Shown piece after piece: positions 15,763-23,272 of a DNA stretch of 29,034 nt. The position numbers and the translations under genes are program-made. The first letter of the stretch is position 1. Every line of letters starts with the position of its first letter. This DNA is from Candidatus Shapirobacteria bacterium. GTDB taxonomy: Bacteria; Patescibacteriota; Microgenomatia; UBA12405. A model generated the notes under the pieces. That model saw only the letters and a list, made by a program, of their open reading frames with translations, searched no databases and was not told the DNA's origin. The DNA is taken from assembly GCA_018500045.2 (NCBI GenBank), contig JAHBAQ020000042.1, forward strand, positions 1 to 29,034. The letters run 5' to 3'.

Positions 15763-16417
15763 GTCGGGAAACTGAGTACCAATAAAGTTGATCGACAAGT
15801 TGGGAAAGATTAGGTTTAACGGATTCAATATCGGAAATATTGGGAATAATTATATTTATTAAAAGCTGAGAACTGGGTAAACTGATTAGATTTTGATAAG
15901 AAATGCCGTTACTACTGGTCAATTTTTCTTGGAACAAAAGACCTTGGGGTAAGTTTAGATTGATAAGACTTTGATCGGTTTTTTTGATGGAAGTAAATTG
16001 GTCTGGATTGAACTGAAATGAAGATTGGTCAAAATTAGAAATAAAACTAGGCTGATTGGGTTTATTAATAAAAATACTGATAACCGACCAGTTCTTATTT
16101 TTAAGAAAATCTTGGATTTCAGAATCTGATGAAGTATTTTTTGGGGAAGAAGTTTTATTTAAATTTATTTTAGGTAGTTGAAAACTAAATGCTGGATGAA
16201 AAGAGAAATCTTTGGGTGAATTTAAAAAGTTTTTGATATGGCGAAAACTCCAAAAAACAAAACTTAAACCAACGGTAAGACAGAGAGAAAGTAAAACTAA
16301 ACGTCGCTTGGTTTTGAGACGCTTGGCGGCAACAACTTCTTCCGATTCTTGGGTAATTTCAGCATCACCTAAAAGATTTTTATTAATTTTTTTGGTTTTT
16401 TCTGGCTTAGGAAGCAT
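15749..16417 (-). CDS. Single-pass membrane protein of unknown function
   Basis: 222 residues. A charged cytosolic N-terminus (about 1-38, with KRLKTKRR just before the membrane) is followed by one TM helix (about 40-58). An extracytoplasmic part rich in Ser, Asn, Gln and Phe follows, low in charge and without recognisable motifs. I do not recognise a family. It is the last gene of the tkt-fba-pfkB operon, 2 bases after the pfkB stop, but nothing in it suggests sugar metabolism. The 3' end overlaps PBP 2 by 14 bases, leaving no room for a terminator between the two convergent operons. Confidence 0.65.
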   Translation of the reverse strand: MLPKPEKTKKINKNLLGDAEITQESEEVVAAKRLKTKRRLVLLSLCLTVGLSFVFWSFRHIKNFLNSPKDFSFHPAFSFQLPKINLNKTSSPKNTSSDSEIQDFLKNKNWSVISIFINKPNQPSFISNFDQSSFQFNPDQFTSIKKTDQSLINLNLPQGLLFQEKLTSSNGISYQNLISLPSSQLLINIIIPNISDIESVKPNLSQLVDQLYWYSVSRLSSE

Positions 16418-16419
16418 AG

Positions 16420-17337
16420 TTATTTAATTTGTTTTAAGTTTAGCAGGCCGGTTTTGGCACCAAGATAAGAAACGACTGAAGCAGAATTTTTGATACCCCA
16501 AAATAGAGCGTCTTGAGGCGATTTTTTATAAATTAAGGCACCGATAAAAGCAGAACCAAAAGAATCACCAGCACCAGTTTCATCAATTGGTTTAGTATTA
16601 ATAATTGGAGAATAAAATTGACGAGAATCAGTAAAAATATAAGCACCATCACGGCCATTAGTAATAGCAACTAGAGGAAGTTTTTGTTGATGAATTAAAC
16701 TAAAAAATTTATCATCATCAAATTTGGCGTCAAAAAATATTTCTGATTCTTCTTTGTTTAAAAGTAAAACATTGACCAATTTGGAGATACTAGTAATTCG
16801 GCGACGAGAGGCCAGTTCTCTCGACCCGGGATTTAGACAAATTTTAATGTTATTTTCTTTGGCAAAACCAATAATTTTTTCTAACAGATGTAAATTACCT
16901 TCGAGCGAGGTAATATAAAACCATTGGGTTTTTTTTATTTTAGACCAAGGAATATGGCGTGATTCAAGACGAGTGGCTCCCCGATTAGTTAAGATGGAAC
17001 GACGGCCATCTTGATTAATCAAGATAACAGAAAAATCAGTGGTGGCAGATTTTTGAAGAAAAATAAACTGATCATCAACTTTATTTTTCTTAAGATCGTC
17101 GTAAATAAATTGATTAAGATAGCTTTGACCGATAAGAGAAATACAACCAGATTTAAGGCCTAAACGGGAAAAAGAAACAGCTGAATTAGTGGCTCCCCCA
17201 CCACTACAAATAAGGCTGTGGTTAATTTCATTTTTTGATGAGGGCTTTAGACCGACGATATTGGGAGTACTGATTAAATCTTTGGATTTAATAAAAATAT
17301 CAATAGTGGCGGCACCAATAGAAATTACGTCAAACAT
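16420..17337 (-). CDS. PfkB-family (ribokinase-like) carbohydrate kinase
   Basis: 305 residues with both family signatures: the N-terminal GGGATNSAVSFSRLG (46-60) and the C-terminal DETGAGDSFGSAF (252-264), where Asp258 is the catalytic base and GAGD forms the anion hole. It phosphorylates a sugar, sugar phosphate or nucleoside with ATP; residue identity alone does not settle the substrate. Overlap with the aldolase gene by 13 bases suggests its product or substrate is used in the same pathway, for example fructose 6-phosphate or another ketose phosphate (inference). Adenosine- or ribokinase activity is also possible. Confidence 0.85.
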   Translation of the reverse strand: MFDVISIGAATIDIFIKSKDLISTPNIVGLKPSSKNEINHSLICSGGGATNSAVSFSRLGLKSGCISLIGQSYLNQFIYDDLKKNKVDDQFIFLQKSATTDFSVILINQDGRRSILTNRGATRLESRHIPWSKIKKTQWFYITSLEGNLHLLEKIIGFAKENNIKICLNPGSRELASRRRITSISKLVNVLLLNKEESEIFFDAKFDDDKFFSLIHQQKLPLVAITNGRDGAYIFTDSRQFYSPIINTKPIDETGAGDSFGSAFIGALIYKKSPQDALFWGIKNSASVVSYLGAKTGLLNLKQIK

Positions 17338-18152
17338 AGAAATTTATCTTTAATAACTTGCTTGAGATCATTAATAATGAAACCAAAAAGGTCATAAATC
17401 TTTTCACTTTTATTTTGAGGTAAATATTGGTTAAGAGATTTTAAAAAGCAAAGGCGAAGATCAGTATTGATATTCATTTTGACGATGCCATATTGAAGCG
17501 AAGATTTAACATCGGAAACGGGAATACCAGAACCACCGTGGAGAGTAAAAAATTGATTAGGTAAGACAGAATTAATTTGTTGGAGTAGATTTAAATCAAT
17601 TTTTTCGGGTAATTCTTGATTGACGCCGTGAAGGTTACCAATAGAAATAGCCAAGAGATCGGCTTTTGTTTGAGTAATAAATTCGACCGCCTGATCAGGG
17701 TGAGTAAAACTATCGGGAGAAACCTGTTGACCAACTAAATTAATGTGATTAAATTCAGCTTCAATTAAACAATTAGGAATTTGCGATTTTATTTTAGAAA
17801 TAAATTGAGCGGTTTGGGTAAGATTGGTTTGATAATCGAGTTTAGAACCGTCAAAATGGACCATATCAAAGCCGAGTTGGAGAAGGTTAGAAAGGCGAGT
17901 AGTATCGCTCCCGTGATCCATATTTAAATAAATTGGCAGACCTTCGAGACGAGCTTTTTTGACCAATAAAAATAATTTTTCAGCCTGAATAAATTTATCT
18001 TCACCTGGGGAAAGTTGAACAAGACAAGGTTTATTAATTTCTTTGACAACTGATTCGACGGCCTGAAAAATTTCAAAAGAATCAATGTTGAAGGCTGGGA
18101 TAGCAGTATGATTAGTTTTTGATTCTTGTAAGACTTGATTTAATGATTTCAT
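17325..18152 (-). CDS. fba: Class II (zinc) fructose-bisphosphate aldolase family
   Basis: 275-residue TIM barrel of the FbaA/GatY family, which reversibly condenses dihydroxyacetone phosphate with an aldehyde phosphate. Zinc and catalytic residues: NMDHGSD with Asp79 and His80, EAEF at 131-134, GNLHGV with His175, LHGGSGIP with His205, and the phosphate/substrate loop NINTD (227-231). The short length fits the GatY/KbaY-like branch, so tagatose- or sedoheptulose-bisphosphate are candidate substrates beside fructose 1,6-bisphosphate. It overlaps the transketolase C-terminal gene by 4 bases (ATGA) and pfkB by 13. Confidence 0.87.
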   Translation of the reverse strand: MKSLNQVLQESKTNHTAIPAFNIDSFEIFQAVESVVKEINKPCLVQLSPGEDKFIQAEKLFLLVKKARLEGLPIYLNMDHGSDTTRLSNLLQLGFDMVHFDGSKLDYQTNLTQTAQFISKIKSQIPNCLIEAEFNHINLVGQQVSPDSFTHPDQAVEFITQTKADLLAISIGNLHGVNQELPEKIDLNLLQQINSVLPNQFFTLHGGSGIPVSDVKSSLQYGIVKMNINTDLRLCFLKSLNQYLPQNKSEKIYDLFGFIINDLKQVIKDKFLCLT

Positions 18153-19096
18153 TTTAATTTTTTGGCAGCAGCAATTAAATTTTTAACTCCCAAACCATAG
18201 TGGTCATACAATTCTAAATAATTTTTGGCTGATTGGCCAAATTGATTATTTACGCTTAAGTGAATAAATTTGGGACGAAGTTTAGAATTAAGAATTTGAG
18301 TGGCAACAATGGAACCAAGTCCCCCATTTTGTTGATGATCTTCCAGACAAATTAGCCGACCAGTTTTTTTGAGACTTTTAGTAATGGTATTAAAGTCTAG
18401 TGGTTTAATAGAAGAACAATTAATAATTTCTAGGGAAATATTGGGTTTAGAAAGGGACAATTGCTCTTGAGCGAGTAAAGCCTGATGAAGAATTGGACCG
18501 TAGCCAATAATTGTAATATCTTTACCTTTTTTGATAATTTGAGATTTGCCAATAGTAAAGGTGTTTTTGAAATTATTAATAATTGGAGTGTCAGGACGAA
18601 CTAAGCGAAGGTAGGCCGGGCGACGACTACGACTAAGAACAGTAGTAATTTTTTGAGTTTCGTAAGCGTCAACGGGAGCAAAAACTTCCATATTGGGTAA
18701 AGCCGACATCAGAGCGACATCTTCGAGAATTTGATGAGTGGCACCAAGGTCAGCTGTCATCAGACCAGCGTGAGAACCGACGATTTTGACATTTAAGTTG
18801 TTATAACAAATTGATTGGCGAATAACGGCCCAATTTATGGCCGGCGAAAAACAAGCAAAGGAACAAAGGAAAACGGTTTTGCCCGTTTTGGCTAGACCAG
18901 CGGCGACAGCGGCAGCGTTATTCTCAGCAATACCGCATTCAATAAAACGATGAGGGAATTTTTTGGCAAAATCATTTAAATGTAAAGATGATTTTAAATC
19001 CATACTAACGACGTAAATATTTGAGTTAGTTTGAGCTAGCTTAAAAAGTGTTTCACCAAAAGCCTTACGGATAGATTGGTTATCGGTTGAGTTCAT
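18149..19096 (-). CDS. Transketolase, C-terminal subunit (Pyr and C-terminal domains)
   Basis: 315 residues covering the pyrimidine-binding and C-terminal domains of a split transketolase. The ThDP-activating Glu58 sits in ECGIAENNAAAVAAGLA. GSHAGLMTADLGATHQ (about 107-122) and the following EDVALMSALPNMEVFAP are typical. It works with the N-terminal subunit encoded just upstream to move two-carbon units between sugar phosphates. The start overlaps the N-terminal gene by 17 bases in another frame; both parts have normal domain boundaries, so this is a true two-gene form rather than a fresh frameshift. DXS-type enzymes are fused and longer, which argues against that reading. Confidence 0.92.
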   Translation of the reverse strand: MNSTDNQSIRKAFGETLFKLAQTNSNIYVVSMDLKSSLHLNDFAKKFPHRFIECGIAENNAAAVAAGLAKTGKTVFLCSFACFSPAINWAVIRQSICYNNLNVKIVGSHAGLMTADLGATHQILEDVALMSALPNMEVFAPVDAYETQKITTVLSRSRRPAYLRLVRPDTPIINNFKNTFTIGKSQIIKKGKDITIIGYGPILHQALLAQEQLSLSKPNISLEIINCSSIKPLDFNTITKSLKKTGRLICLEDHQQNGGLGSIVATQILNSKLRPKFIHLSVNNQFGQSAKNYLELYDHYGLGVKNLIAAAKKLK

Positions 19097-19865
19097 CTTT
19101 GGCTTGAAGATAAGACTTTTGGTCTAAATTTTTAATATCGTGATATTTATAATTATTTTCCATAAAAGAAATTCCCTTACCTAAGATAGTTTTGGCAATA
19201 ATACAAATTGGATAATCAATATTTTTTCGAGATTGTTTTAATATTTTGACTAATTGATTAATGTCGTGACCATCAACAGTAAAGACTGTCCAACCGAATT
19301 GAATATATTTAGCGGCCAAATTTTTGAGAGGCATAATATCATCGGTGGATCCGTCGATTTGAAAACTATTACAATCGACGATATTAATTAAGTTACCAAG
19401 TTTGTATTTGTTGGCAAACATAGCGGCCTCCCAAACTTGACCTTCTTGGTGTTCTCCATCACTAGTTAAACAAATAGTAGTGTGTTTAGGGTCGCCGAGA
19501 GCCAGACCAGTAGCAAAGGACAAACCTTGACCGAGTGATCCAGAAGAATATTCAACACCAGGAACTCCGGCGTAAATATGACCTTGAAGAATTGAATTAA
19601 AAGAAGTGTAAGTAGAAAATTTGCTTTTTGGAAAATAATTTTTGGAAGCCAAAACGGTGTAAAGGCCACAAGCCAAATGACCGGCAGATAAAACAAAATG
19701 ATCCTTGGTAAAATCAAAAATATCGGAATGATAAACAGAAATTAGAACATCAAGAGAAGAGAGTGAACCACCAATGTGACCACTTCCAGACTGATAAATC
19801 ATATCGAGTAAATCAAGACGAAGGTCTTTTTTGAGATAGTCTAAAGGTGAACCAAATTGGAACAT
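19080..19865 (-). CDS. Transketolase, N-terminal (ThDP-binding) subunit
   Basis: 261 residues equal to the pyrophosphate-binding domain of transketolase. Key residues: His30 in SGSGHIGGSLS, His63 in SAGHLACGLY, SSGSLGQGLS (107-116), and the ThDP/Mg motif SDGEHQEGQVWEAAMFA (135-151) ending with Asn166 in VDCN. The usual GDGE begins with Ser here, a mild change. With the C-terminal subunit it forms active transketolase in the non-oxidative pentose-phosphate pathway, complementing rpiB and rpe at the other end of the window. First gene of the operon, with a -10-like box 6 nt before its ATG. Confidence 0.92.
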   Translation of the reverse strand: MFQFGSPLDYLKKDLRLDLLDMIYQSGSGHIGGSLSSLDVLISVYHSDIFDFTKDHFVLSAGHLACGLYTVLASKNYFPKSKFSTYTSFNSILQGHIYAGVPGVEYSSGSLGQGLSFATGLALGDPKHTTICLTSDGEHQEGQVWEAAMFANKYKLGNLINIVDCNSFQIDGSTDDIMPLKNLAAKYIQFGWTVFTVDGHDINQLVKILKQSRKNIDYPICIIAKTILGKGISFMENNYKYHDIKNLDQKSYLQAKDELNR

Positions 19866-19871
19866 TAATTA

Positions 19872-19877
19872 AGTATA
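19872..19877 (-). promoter_or_regulatory. -10 box (TATACT) for the transketolase operon, leaderless geometry
   Basis: Minus-strand TATACT ends 6 nt before the ATG at 19865. There is no Shine-Dalgarno sequence. The palindromic element at 19889-19945 lies directly upstream, where a -35 would be expected; no good -35 is seen there. Confidence 0.45.
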
Positions 19878-19888
19878 ACCCAAAACCT

Positions 19889-19945
19889 TTCCCTAAATCC
19901 TTCTACCCTCTCCGGGGTATCTACGAACCTTGACAGGGCAGGGAA
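19889..19945. repeat. Degenerate palindromic element in the divergent tkt-sigma gap
   Basis: Outer arms TTCCCT (19889-19894) and AGGGAA (19940-19945) are complementary. Inside them is a hairpin TACCC (19904-19908) / GGGTA (19915-19919). The tail CCTTGACA followed by GGG matches the CCTTGACA of the pgk element. No protein-coding potential is visible. It is GC-rich against its surroundings. Confidence 0.4.
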
Positions 19946-19972
19946 TAAAAATAATGGAAATTTTGATTAGGT

Positions 19973-19978
19973 TATAAT
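19973..19978 (+). promoter_or_regulatory. -10 box (TATAAT) for the ECF sigma gene
   Basis: A perfect TATAAT ends 7 nt before the ATG at 19986, consistent with a leaderless or near-leaderless mRNA. The TTGACA at 19930-19935 is 37 nt away, too far to act as its -35. Confidence 0.5.
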
Positions 19979-19985
19979 ATCTAAG

Positions 19986-20486
19986 ATGGAAGATTGTTAT
20001 AAAAAGTACGGTTTGGGGTTGAGAAAATATGTCAGCCAAAAAATTGATGATGACGGTGTGGTAGAAGAATTAGTAAATGACGTAATGTTAGCGGCGATAA
20101 ATTCGGGAGAAAGTTTTGAAGGTAGATGTAGTGAGTTTAGTTGGCTTTGTAGTATCGCTAATCATAAAATTATTGATTATTACCGAAAGAAAAAGATTAA
20201 AACAGTTTTGTTTTCGGTGAGTCCAATGTTTGAAGAAATTGCTGACAAAGCTTTGACGCCCGAAAGAGATGTTTTAAAAAATGAGTTGAAAGAGGAAATA
20301 AAAAAGACGTTTGGAGAAATGAAGCAGGGTTATCGAAACATATTGCGACTTAAGTATTTAGAAGGCTGGAAAGTTGAAGAAATTGCCAGAAAAATGAATA
20401 CAACAATAAAGGCGGTGGAATCAAAATTGATAAGAGCTAAAAAAGAGTTTAGGCAAAATTGGGCTTATGATAAAAAAAAGAATTAA
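19986..20486 (+). CDS. ECF-type RNA polymerase sigma factor
   Basis: 166 residues with sigma region 2 (about 1-70: DDDGVVEELVNDVMLAAI, then WLCSIANHKIIDYYRKKK, which matches the core-binding and -10-reading helices). Region 4 follows (about 105-155), with a helix-turn-helix EGWKVEEIARKMNTTIKAVE (122-141). Region 3 is absent, as in ECF sigmas. It should direct RNA polymerase to a dedicated regulon; the target promoter is unknown. Its end overlaps by 20 bases a gene for a small membrane protein, the usual place for an anti-sigma factor. Confident in family, not in signal. Confidence 0.88.
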   Translation: MEDCYKKYGLGLRKYVSQKIDDDGVVEELVNDVMLAAINSGESFEGRCSEFSWLCSIANHKIIDYYRKKKIKTVLFSVSPMFEEIADKALTPERDVLKNELKEEIKKTFGEMKQGYRNILRLKYLEGWKVEEIARKMNTTIKAVESKLIRAKKEFRQNWAYDKKKN

Positions 20487-20808
20487 AAATATTTTTAAAC
20501 TGACAATATTGATTGCGGCTAGACAGATTTGGAAATTGATGTGTAATTTATATCATTTGATAACTGAACCAATTTTAACAATAAAGATGTTGATTAAAGA
20601 AAGAGACAAGTCACAAATTTTTTTGATTATAATGGTGGTTTTAGCACCAATAACTGCCTATTTTTTGGCGAGAATTGTTTGGGATTATTATCGTTATGGA
20701 TTGGTAGTAAGAGACGTAGGAATGTTTTTTGGAATGTCGGTAAGTTTTGAAATACTTGTATTTTCGTATTTAGGGTTTTGGATAATTAGAACGGTAAAAA
20801 GAAAGTAA
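20467..20808 (+). CDS. Small membrane protein co-encoded with the sigma factor
   Basis: 113 residues. A basic, amphipathic N-terminal 45 residues is followed by two TM helices (about 51-69 and 83-107) and a basic tail (RTVKRK). It does not show a zinc anti-sigma HxxxCxxC motif and I recognise no family. The 20-base overlap with the sigma gene implies coupled translation and suggests a membrane partner that holds or signals to the sigma factor (inference from position only). Confidence 0.65.
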   Translation: MIKKRIKNIFKLTILIAARQIWKLMCNLYHLITEPILTIKMLIKERDKSQIFLIIMVVLAPITAYFLARIVWDYYRYGLVVRDVGMFFGMSVSFEILVFSYLGFWIIRTVKRK

Positions 20809-20836
20809 GCGAAGGGTTTGGAAAAAGGTAACGACG

Positions 20837-20842
20837 TAATTA
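20837..20842 (+). promoter_or_regulatory. Weak -10-like box before yjbQ
   Basis: TAATTA ends 6 nt before the ATG at 20849 in the 40-base gap after the membrane protein gene. The match to TATAAT is weak and it is listed mainly because the spacing fits the local leaderless pattern. Confidence 0.2.
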
Positions 20843-20848
20843 TCACCT

Positions 20849-21301
20849 ATGATAAAAAATAATAAAATTGAATATACCAGCCAGGAATATTTAGAATTTA
20901 AAGACTTAACTGAAGAAATAGAACAGCAAGTAAAAGAAACAAAAATCCAAAATGGTTATGTGTTGGTTTATTCTTGTCATACAACCTTGGCTATTTGTGT
21001 TAATGAAAAAGAAAAAGGAATCGTGAAAGATTTTAAAAGTCTGATGGACAAAATGATTCCCAGAGATATTTATTATTGCCATAATGATTTGACTGTAAGA
21101 ACGGAAAATTTAGTGTGTCAGTCAGCAAAATCTGATTGTTTAAACGGTCATTCACATTGTACTCATATGTTAATGCCAAATTCGGAGATGATTCCGATTA
21201 TCGAAGGGAAAATGGCGTTGGGAACTTGGCAGAGAATTTTTGCCATTGAATTGGATTGTGAGAGGAAAAGAACGGTAATTGTACAAATTAGCGGCGAGTA
21301 A
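20849..21301 (+). CDS. yjbQ: YjbQ / UPF0047 family protein
   Basis: 150 residues, the usual length of this single-domain family. Signature residues: SCHTTLAICVNE (His44, Glu53), LNGHSHCTHMLM (98-109) and GTWQRIFAIELD (125-136). The conserved His/Glu set forms a probable metal or active site. Family members show weak thiamine-phosphate-synthase activity in E. coli tests, but the true role is unsettled. Three Cys (90, 97, 104) around the NGHSH motif are notable. Its 3' end overlaps the convergent ispH by 14 bases. Confidence 0.88.
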   Translation: MIKNNKIEYTSQEYLEFKDLTEEIEQQVKETKIQNGYVLVYSCHTTLAICVNEKEKGIVKDFKSLMDKMIPRDIYYCHNDLTVRTENLVCQSAKSDCLNGHSHCTHMLMPNSEMIPIIEGKMALGTWQRIFAIELDCERKRTVIVQISGE

Positions 21302-22148
21302 TTTCTGCTATTTTTTGAATAACTTCGTCTAAAATGTCTTGGGGGGTGCTGGCGCCAGAACTAATAACAATGTTCTCTTGGTTAGTGAACCATTCCGGGT
21401 TTAATTCAGAAACGTTATCGACAATATAACTAATAGCTCCAGCTGATTCAGCAACAGAACGAAGACTATTAGAATTAGCACTAGTAGGAGCGCCGACAAT
21501 GATGACAAAGTGATGCTTTTTAGCTAATTTAATAATTGCTTGCTGCCTCTCGGTGGTAGCCTGGCAAATATGAGGCAAAATAGTAAGTTGAGGATATTTA
21601 TTTTTTAAAAAATCAAAGGCTTTTTGAGTTTCAGTGGTCGATAAAGTAGTTTGAGTAAGAACAATAGTATTTTTAGGGTCTTTTATTTGATAATCAAAAA
21701 TTTGGGTTAAGGTGACTGGAGTAATAGATTTTGGGGCTTCGCCAACGATACCAACAGTTTCATCATGATCAATTTTATTACACAACAAAATGATATCTTT
21801 GTTTTGTTTAACTAATTGCCGGACAGTTTGGTGGGATTTTAAAACAAGAGGACAGCTGGCATCGATAATAATTAGTTGCCTATCTTTGGCTTGTTGATAA
21901 ATTTCGGGAGCAACACCGTGAGCTCGAATAATAACAACAGAATTATGAGGAATATCATCGATCAAATAGACGGTTTTGATGTTTAAATTATTTTCCAACC
22001 AATCGACAACATGTTGGTTATGAACTAGCTCACCAAAAAAATAAATTGGTTTGTTAGAATATTTTTTGGCAGTATCTTGGGCTAATTTAATGGCACGGGT
22101 AATGCCAAAACAAAAACCGTGCGGTTGAGCCAAAATAATATTAGCCAT
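21288..22148 (-). CDS. ispH: 4-hydroxy-3-methylbut-2-enyl diphosphate reductase (IspH/LytB)
   Basis: Last enzyme of the MEP isoprenoid pathway, an Fe-S reductase making IPP and DMAPP. 286 residues. Three cluster Cys are seen: Cys13 (GFCFGI), Cys99 (DASCPLV) and Cys195 (HICQATTERQQA). Substrate-site residues His43 (LVHNQ), His76 (RAHGV), Glu130 (DHDETVG) and Thr167 (TQTT) are also present. Isoprenoids would supply the undecaprenyl carrier needed by the WecA-like, GT39 and PBP genes in this window; no other MEP gene is here. The start overlaps tdk by 8 bases, so the pair is an operon. Confidence 0.94.
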   Translation of the reverse strand: MANIILAQPHGFCFGITRAIKLAQDTAKKYSNKPIYFFGELVHNQHVVDWLENNLNIKTVYLIDDIPHNSVVIIRAHGVAPEIYQQAKDRQLIIIDASCPLVLKSHQTVRQLVKQNKDIILLCNKIDHDETVGIVGEAPKSITPVTLTQIFDYQIKDPKNTIVLTQTTLSTTETQKAFDFLKNKYPQLTILPHICQATTERQQAIIKLAKKHHFVIIVGAPTSANSNSLRSVAESAGAISYIVDNVSELNPEWFTNQENIVISSGASTPQDILDEVIQKIAEITRR

Positions 22149-22827
22149 GATGTTTTTTGAATCTTTTTTTGAATTTGGTTAGAGGAATACCGGGGCAAAA
22201 CCAATGATCGGCACAACGGGCTTCATAGGTAATTTTTGAGTCACTAAAATCCTGAATAACAACTGTTGGACTATCATAATGAGCCGGTTTACTGTCGATA
22301 AGACGTTGGGTCATAGTGGCCGGAGCCCCGCAGGTTTTTTTGTGACCATCTTTGTAGGTACAACGAGCAGTAAGAGTTTCAACAGTGGTAGCTAAACCAA
22401 GTAATGATTCAATGGAGGCAAATGGTTCACCACGAAAACTACGATTAAGACCGGCGACAACAACTTCAATATCGTCGTAAAGTAAGGTTTTTATAACTTC
22501 TTTAATATTTTTATCGAAAAATTGAATTTCGTCGATAGCAACTAGATTAGGGCGTTTATTTTTGGGAAGTTTATAAATATCTTTTAAGATAAAGACAGAA
22601 TCAGTCTGGTCTTTTTTGGAATTGGGAACCGGAATAGCTACCCAACAACCGCCATTACGGCAGCGAACTTCGTTAAGATCGAAACGATTGTCGAGAGCGG
22701 GTTTATAAACCCGAATTTCATAGTTTAGGGCGTCACGACATTCGGAAAGATGATCTAATAAACGTCGGGTCTTGCTGGAATTCATCGGACCGACAAAACA
22801 GGTTAAGGGTGCTCGTTGACGGGTCAT
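22141..22827 (-). CDS. tdk: Thymidine kinase (type II, TK1-like)
   Basis: Phosphorylates thymidine (and deoxyuridine) with ATP for nucleotide salvage. 228 residues with P-loop GPMNSSKT (13-20), the catalytic DEIQFF (99-104) and the lasso zinc site Cys156, Cys166, Cys205, Cys211. The start is fixed by a TACAAT box 6 nt before the ATG. Salvage of external nucleosides fits the presumed host-dependent or scavenging lifestyle. It shares an operon with ispH, a pairing with no obvious pathway link. Confidence 0.93.
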   Translation of the reverse strand: MTRQRAPLTCFVGPMNSSKTRRLLDHLSECRDALNYEIRVYKPALDNRFDLNEVRCRNGGCWVAIPVPNSKKDQTDSVFILKDIYKLPKNKRPNLVAIDEIQFFDKNIKEVIKTLLYDDIEVVVAGLNRSFRGEPFASIESLLGLATTVETLTARCTYKDGHKKTCGAPATMTQRLIDSKPAHYDSPTVVIQDFSDSKITYEARCADHWFCPGIPLTKFKKRFKKHHG

Positions 22828-22833
22828 AAGCCC

Positions 22834-22839
22834 ATTGTA
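22834..22839 (-). promoter_or_regulatory. -10 box (TACAAT) for tdk-ispH, leaderless geometry
   Basis: Minus-strand TACAAT ends 6 nt before the tdk ATG at 22827. A TTTCCA sequence 17 nt upstream matches TTGACA at four of six positions and may be a -35. Confidence 0.45.
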
Positions 22840-22870
22840 GCGTGAAAAAACCAGCTTGGAAAGAGCCTGT

Positions 22871-22876
22871 TATAAT
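22871..22876 (+). promoter_or_regulatory. -10 box (TATAAT) for the 22886 gene
   Basis: Perfect TATAAT ending 9 nt before the ATG at 22886, with no Shine-Dalgarno sequence between. Divergent from the tdk promoter in a 58-base gap. Confidence 0.45.
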
Positions 22877-22885
22877 TAACCGAGT

Positions 22886-23272
22886 ATGGACGAGAAAGAA
22901 TATCATCGAAAAAGAAGAATGTTTTTTGTGATAAATGATAAGTTGGTCCTACCGGAAATTGGATCTGATAAATCACACTTTGAATGGCTGGAATCGAATA
23001 ACTATTCGACAGACAAGGCAAAAAAAATTATAGAGAATAATTTAAGAGGGGTGATTAATCCAGATGGAAGTATAAGGTTTTTTGTGGGTAAAGATCGAAC
23101 AATTAATGATTGTATAGAAGAAAAATTTTTTGAAATTTTGCCTGAATTAGTGAAAATATTTAATTTAAAATCAGAAATAATAATTGGAGGTGGAGTAAAA
23201 AAAGGTAAGGCTGGAGAAGTTTGGCCGGCGATAAAAGAATATGGACAAGTTAAAGATTATATTAAAAAATGA
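22886..23272 (+). CDS. Conserved-looking hypothetical protein
   Basis: 128 residues, soluble and mixed alpha/beta by eye, with basic and acidic patches and no signal peptide. Features seen: a central NNLRGVINPDGSIRFFVGKD and a glycine-rich IIIGGGVKKGKAGEVWP near the C-terminus that might bind a phosphate or nucleotide. I do not recognise the family. It overlaps the ITPase gene by 4 bases (ATGA) and heads a three-gene run with rdgB and a P-loop kinase, so a role around nucleotides is plausible but not shown. Confidence 0.6.
   Translation: MDEKEYHRKRRMFFVINDKLVLPEIGSDKSHFEWLESNNYSTDKAKKIIENNLRGVINPDGSIRFFVGKDRTINDCIEEKFFEILPELVKIFNLKSEIIIGGGVKKGKAGEVWPAIKEYGQVKDYIKK

Noticed and set aside
19080..19096. 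Frameshift splitting a single transketolase gene
   Set aside because: Both parts end at normal domain boundaries and each has its own start; separately encoded transketolase halves are well known.
19930..19935. TTGACA as the -35 of the ECF sigma gene
   Set aside because: It is 37 nt from the TATAAT at 19973, about twice the normal spacing, and belongs to the palindromic element.
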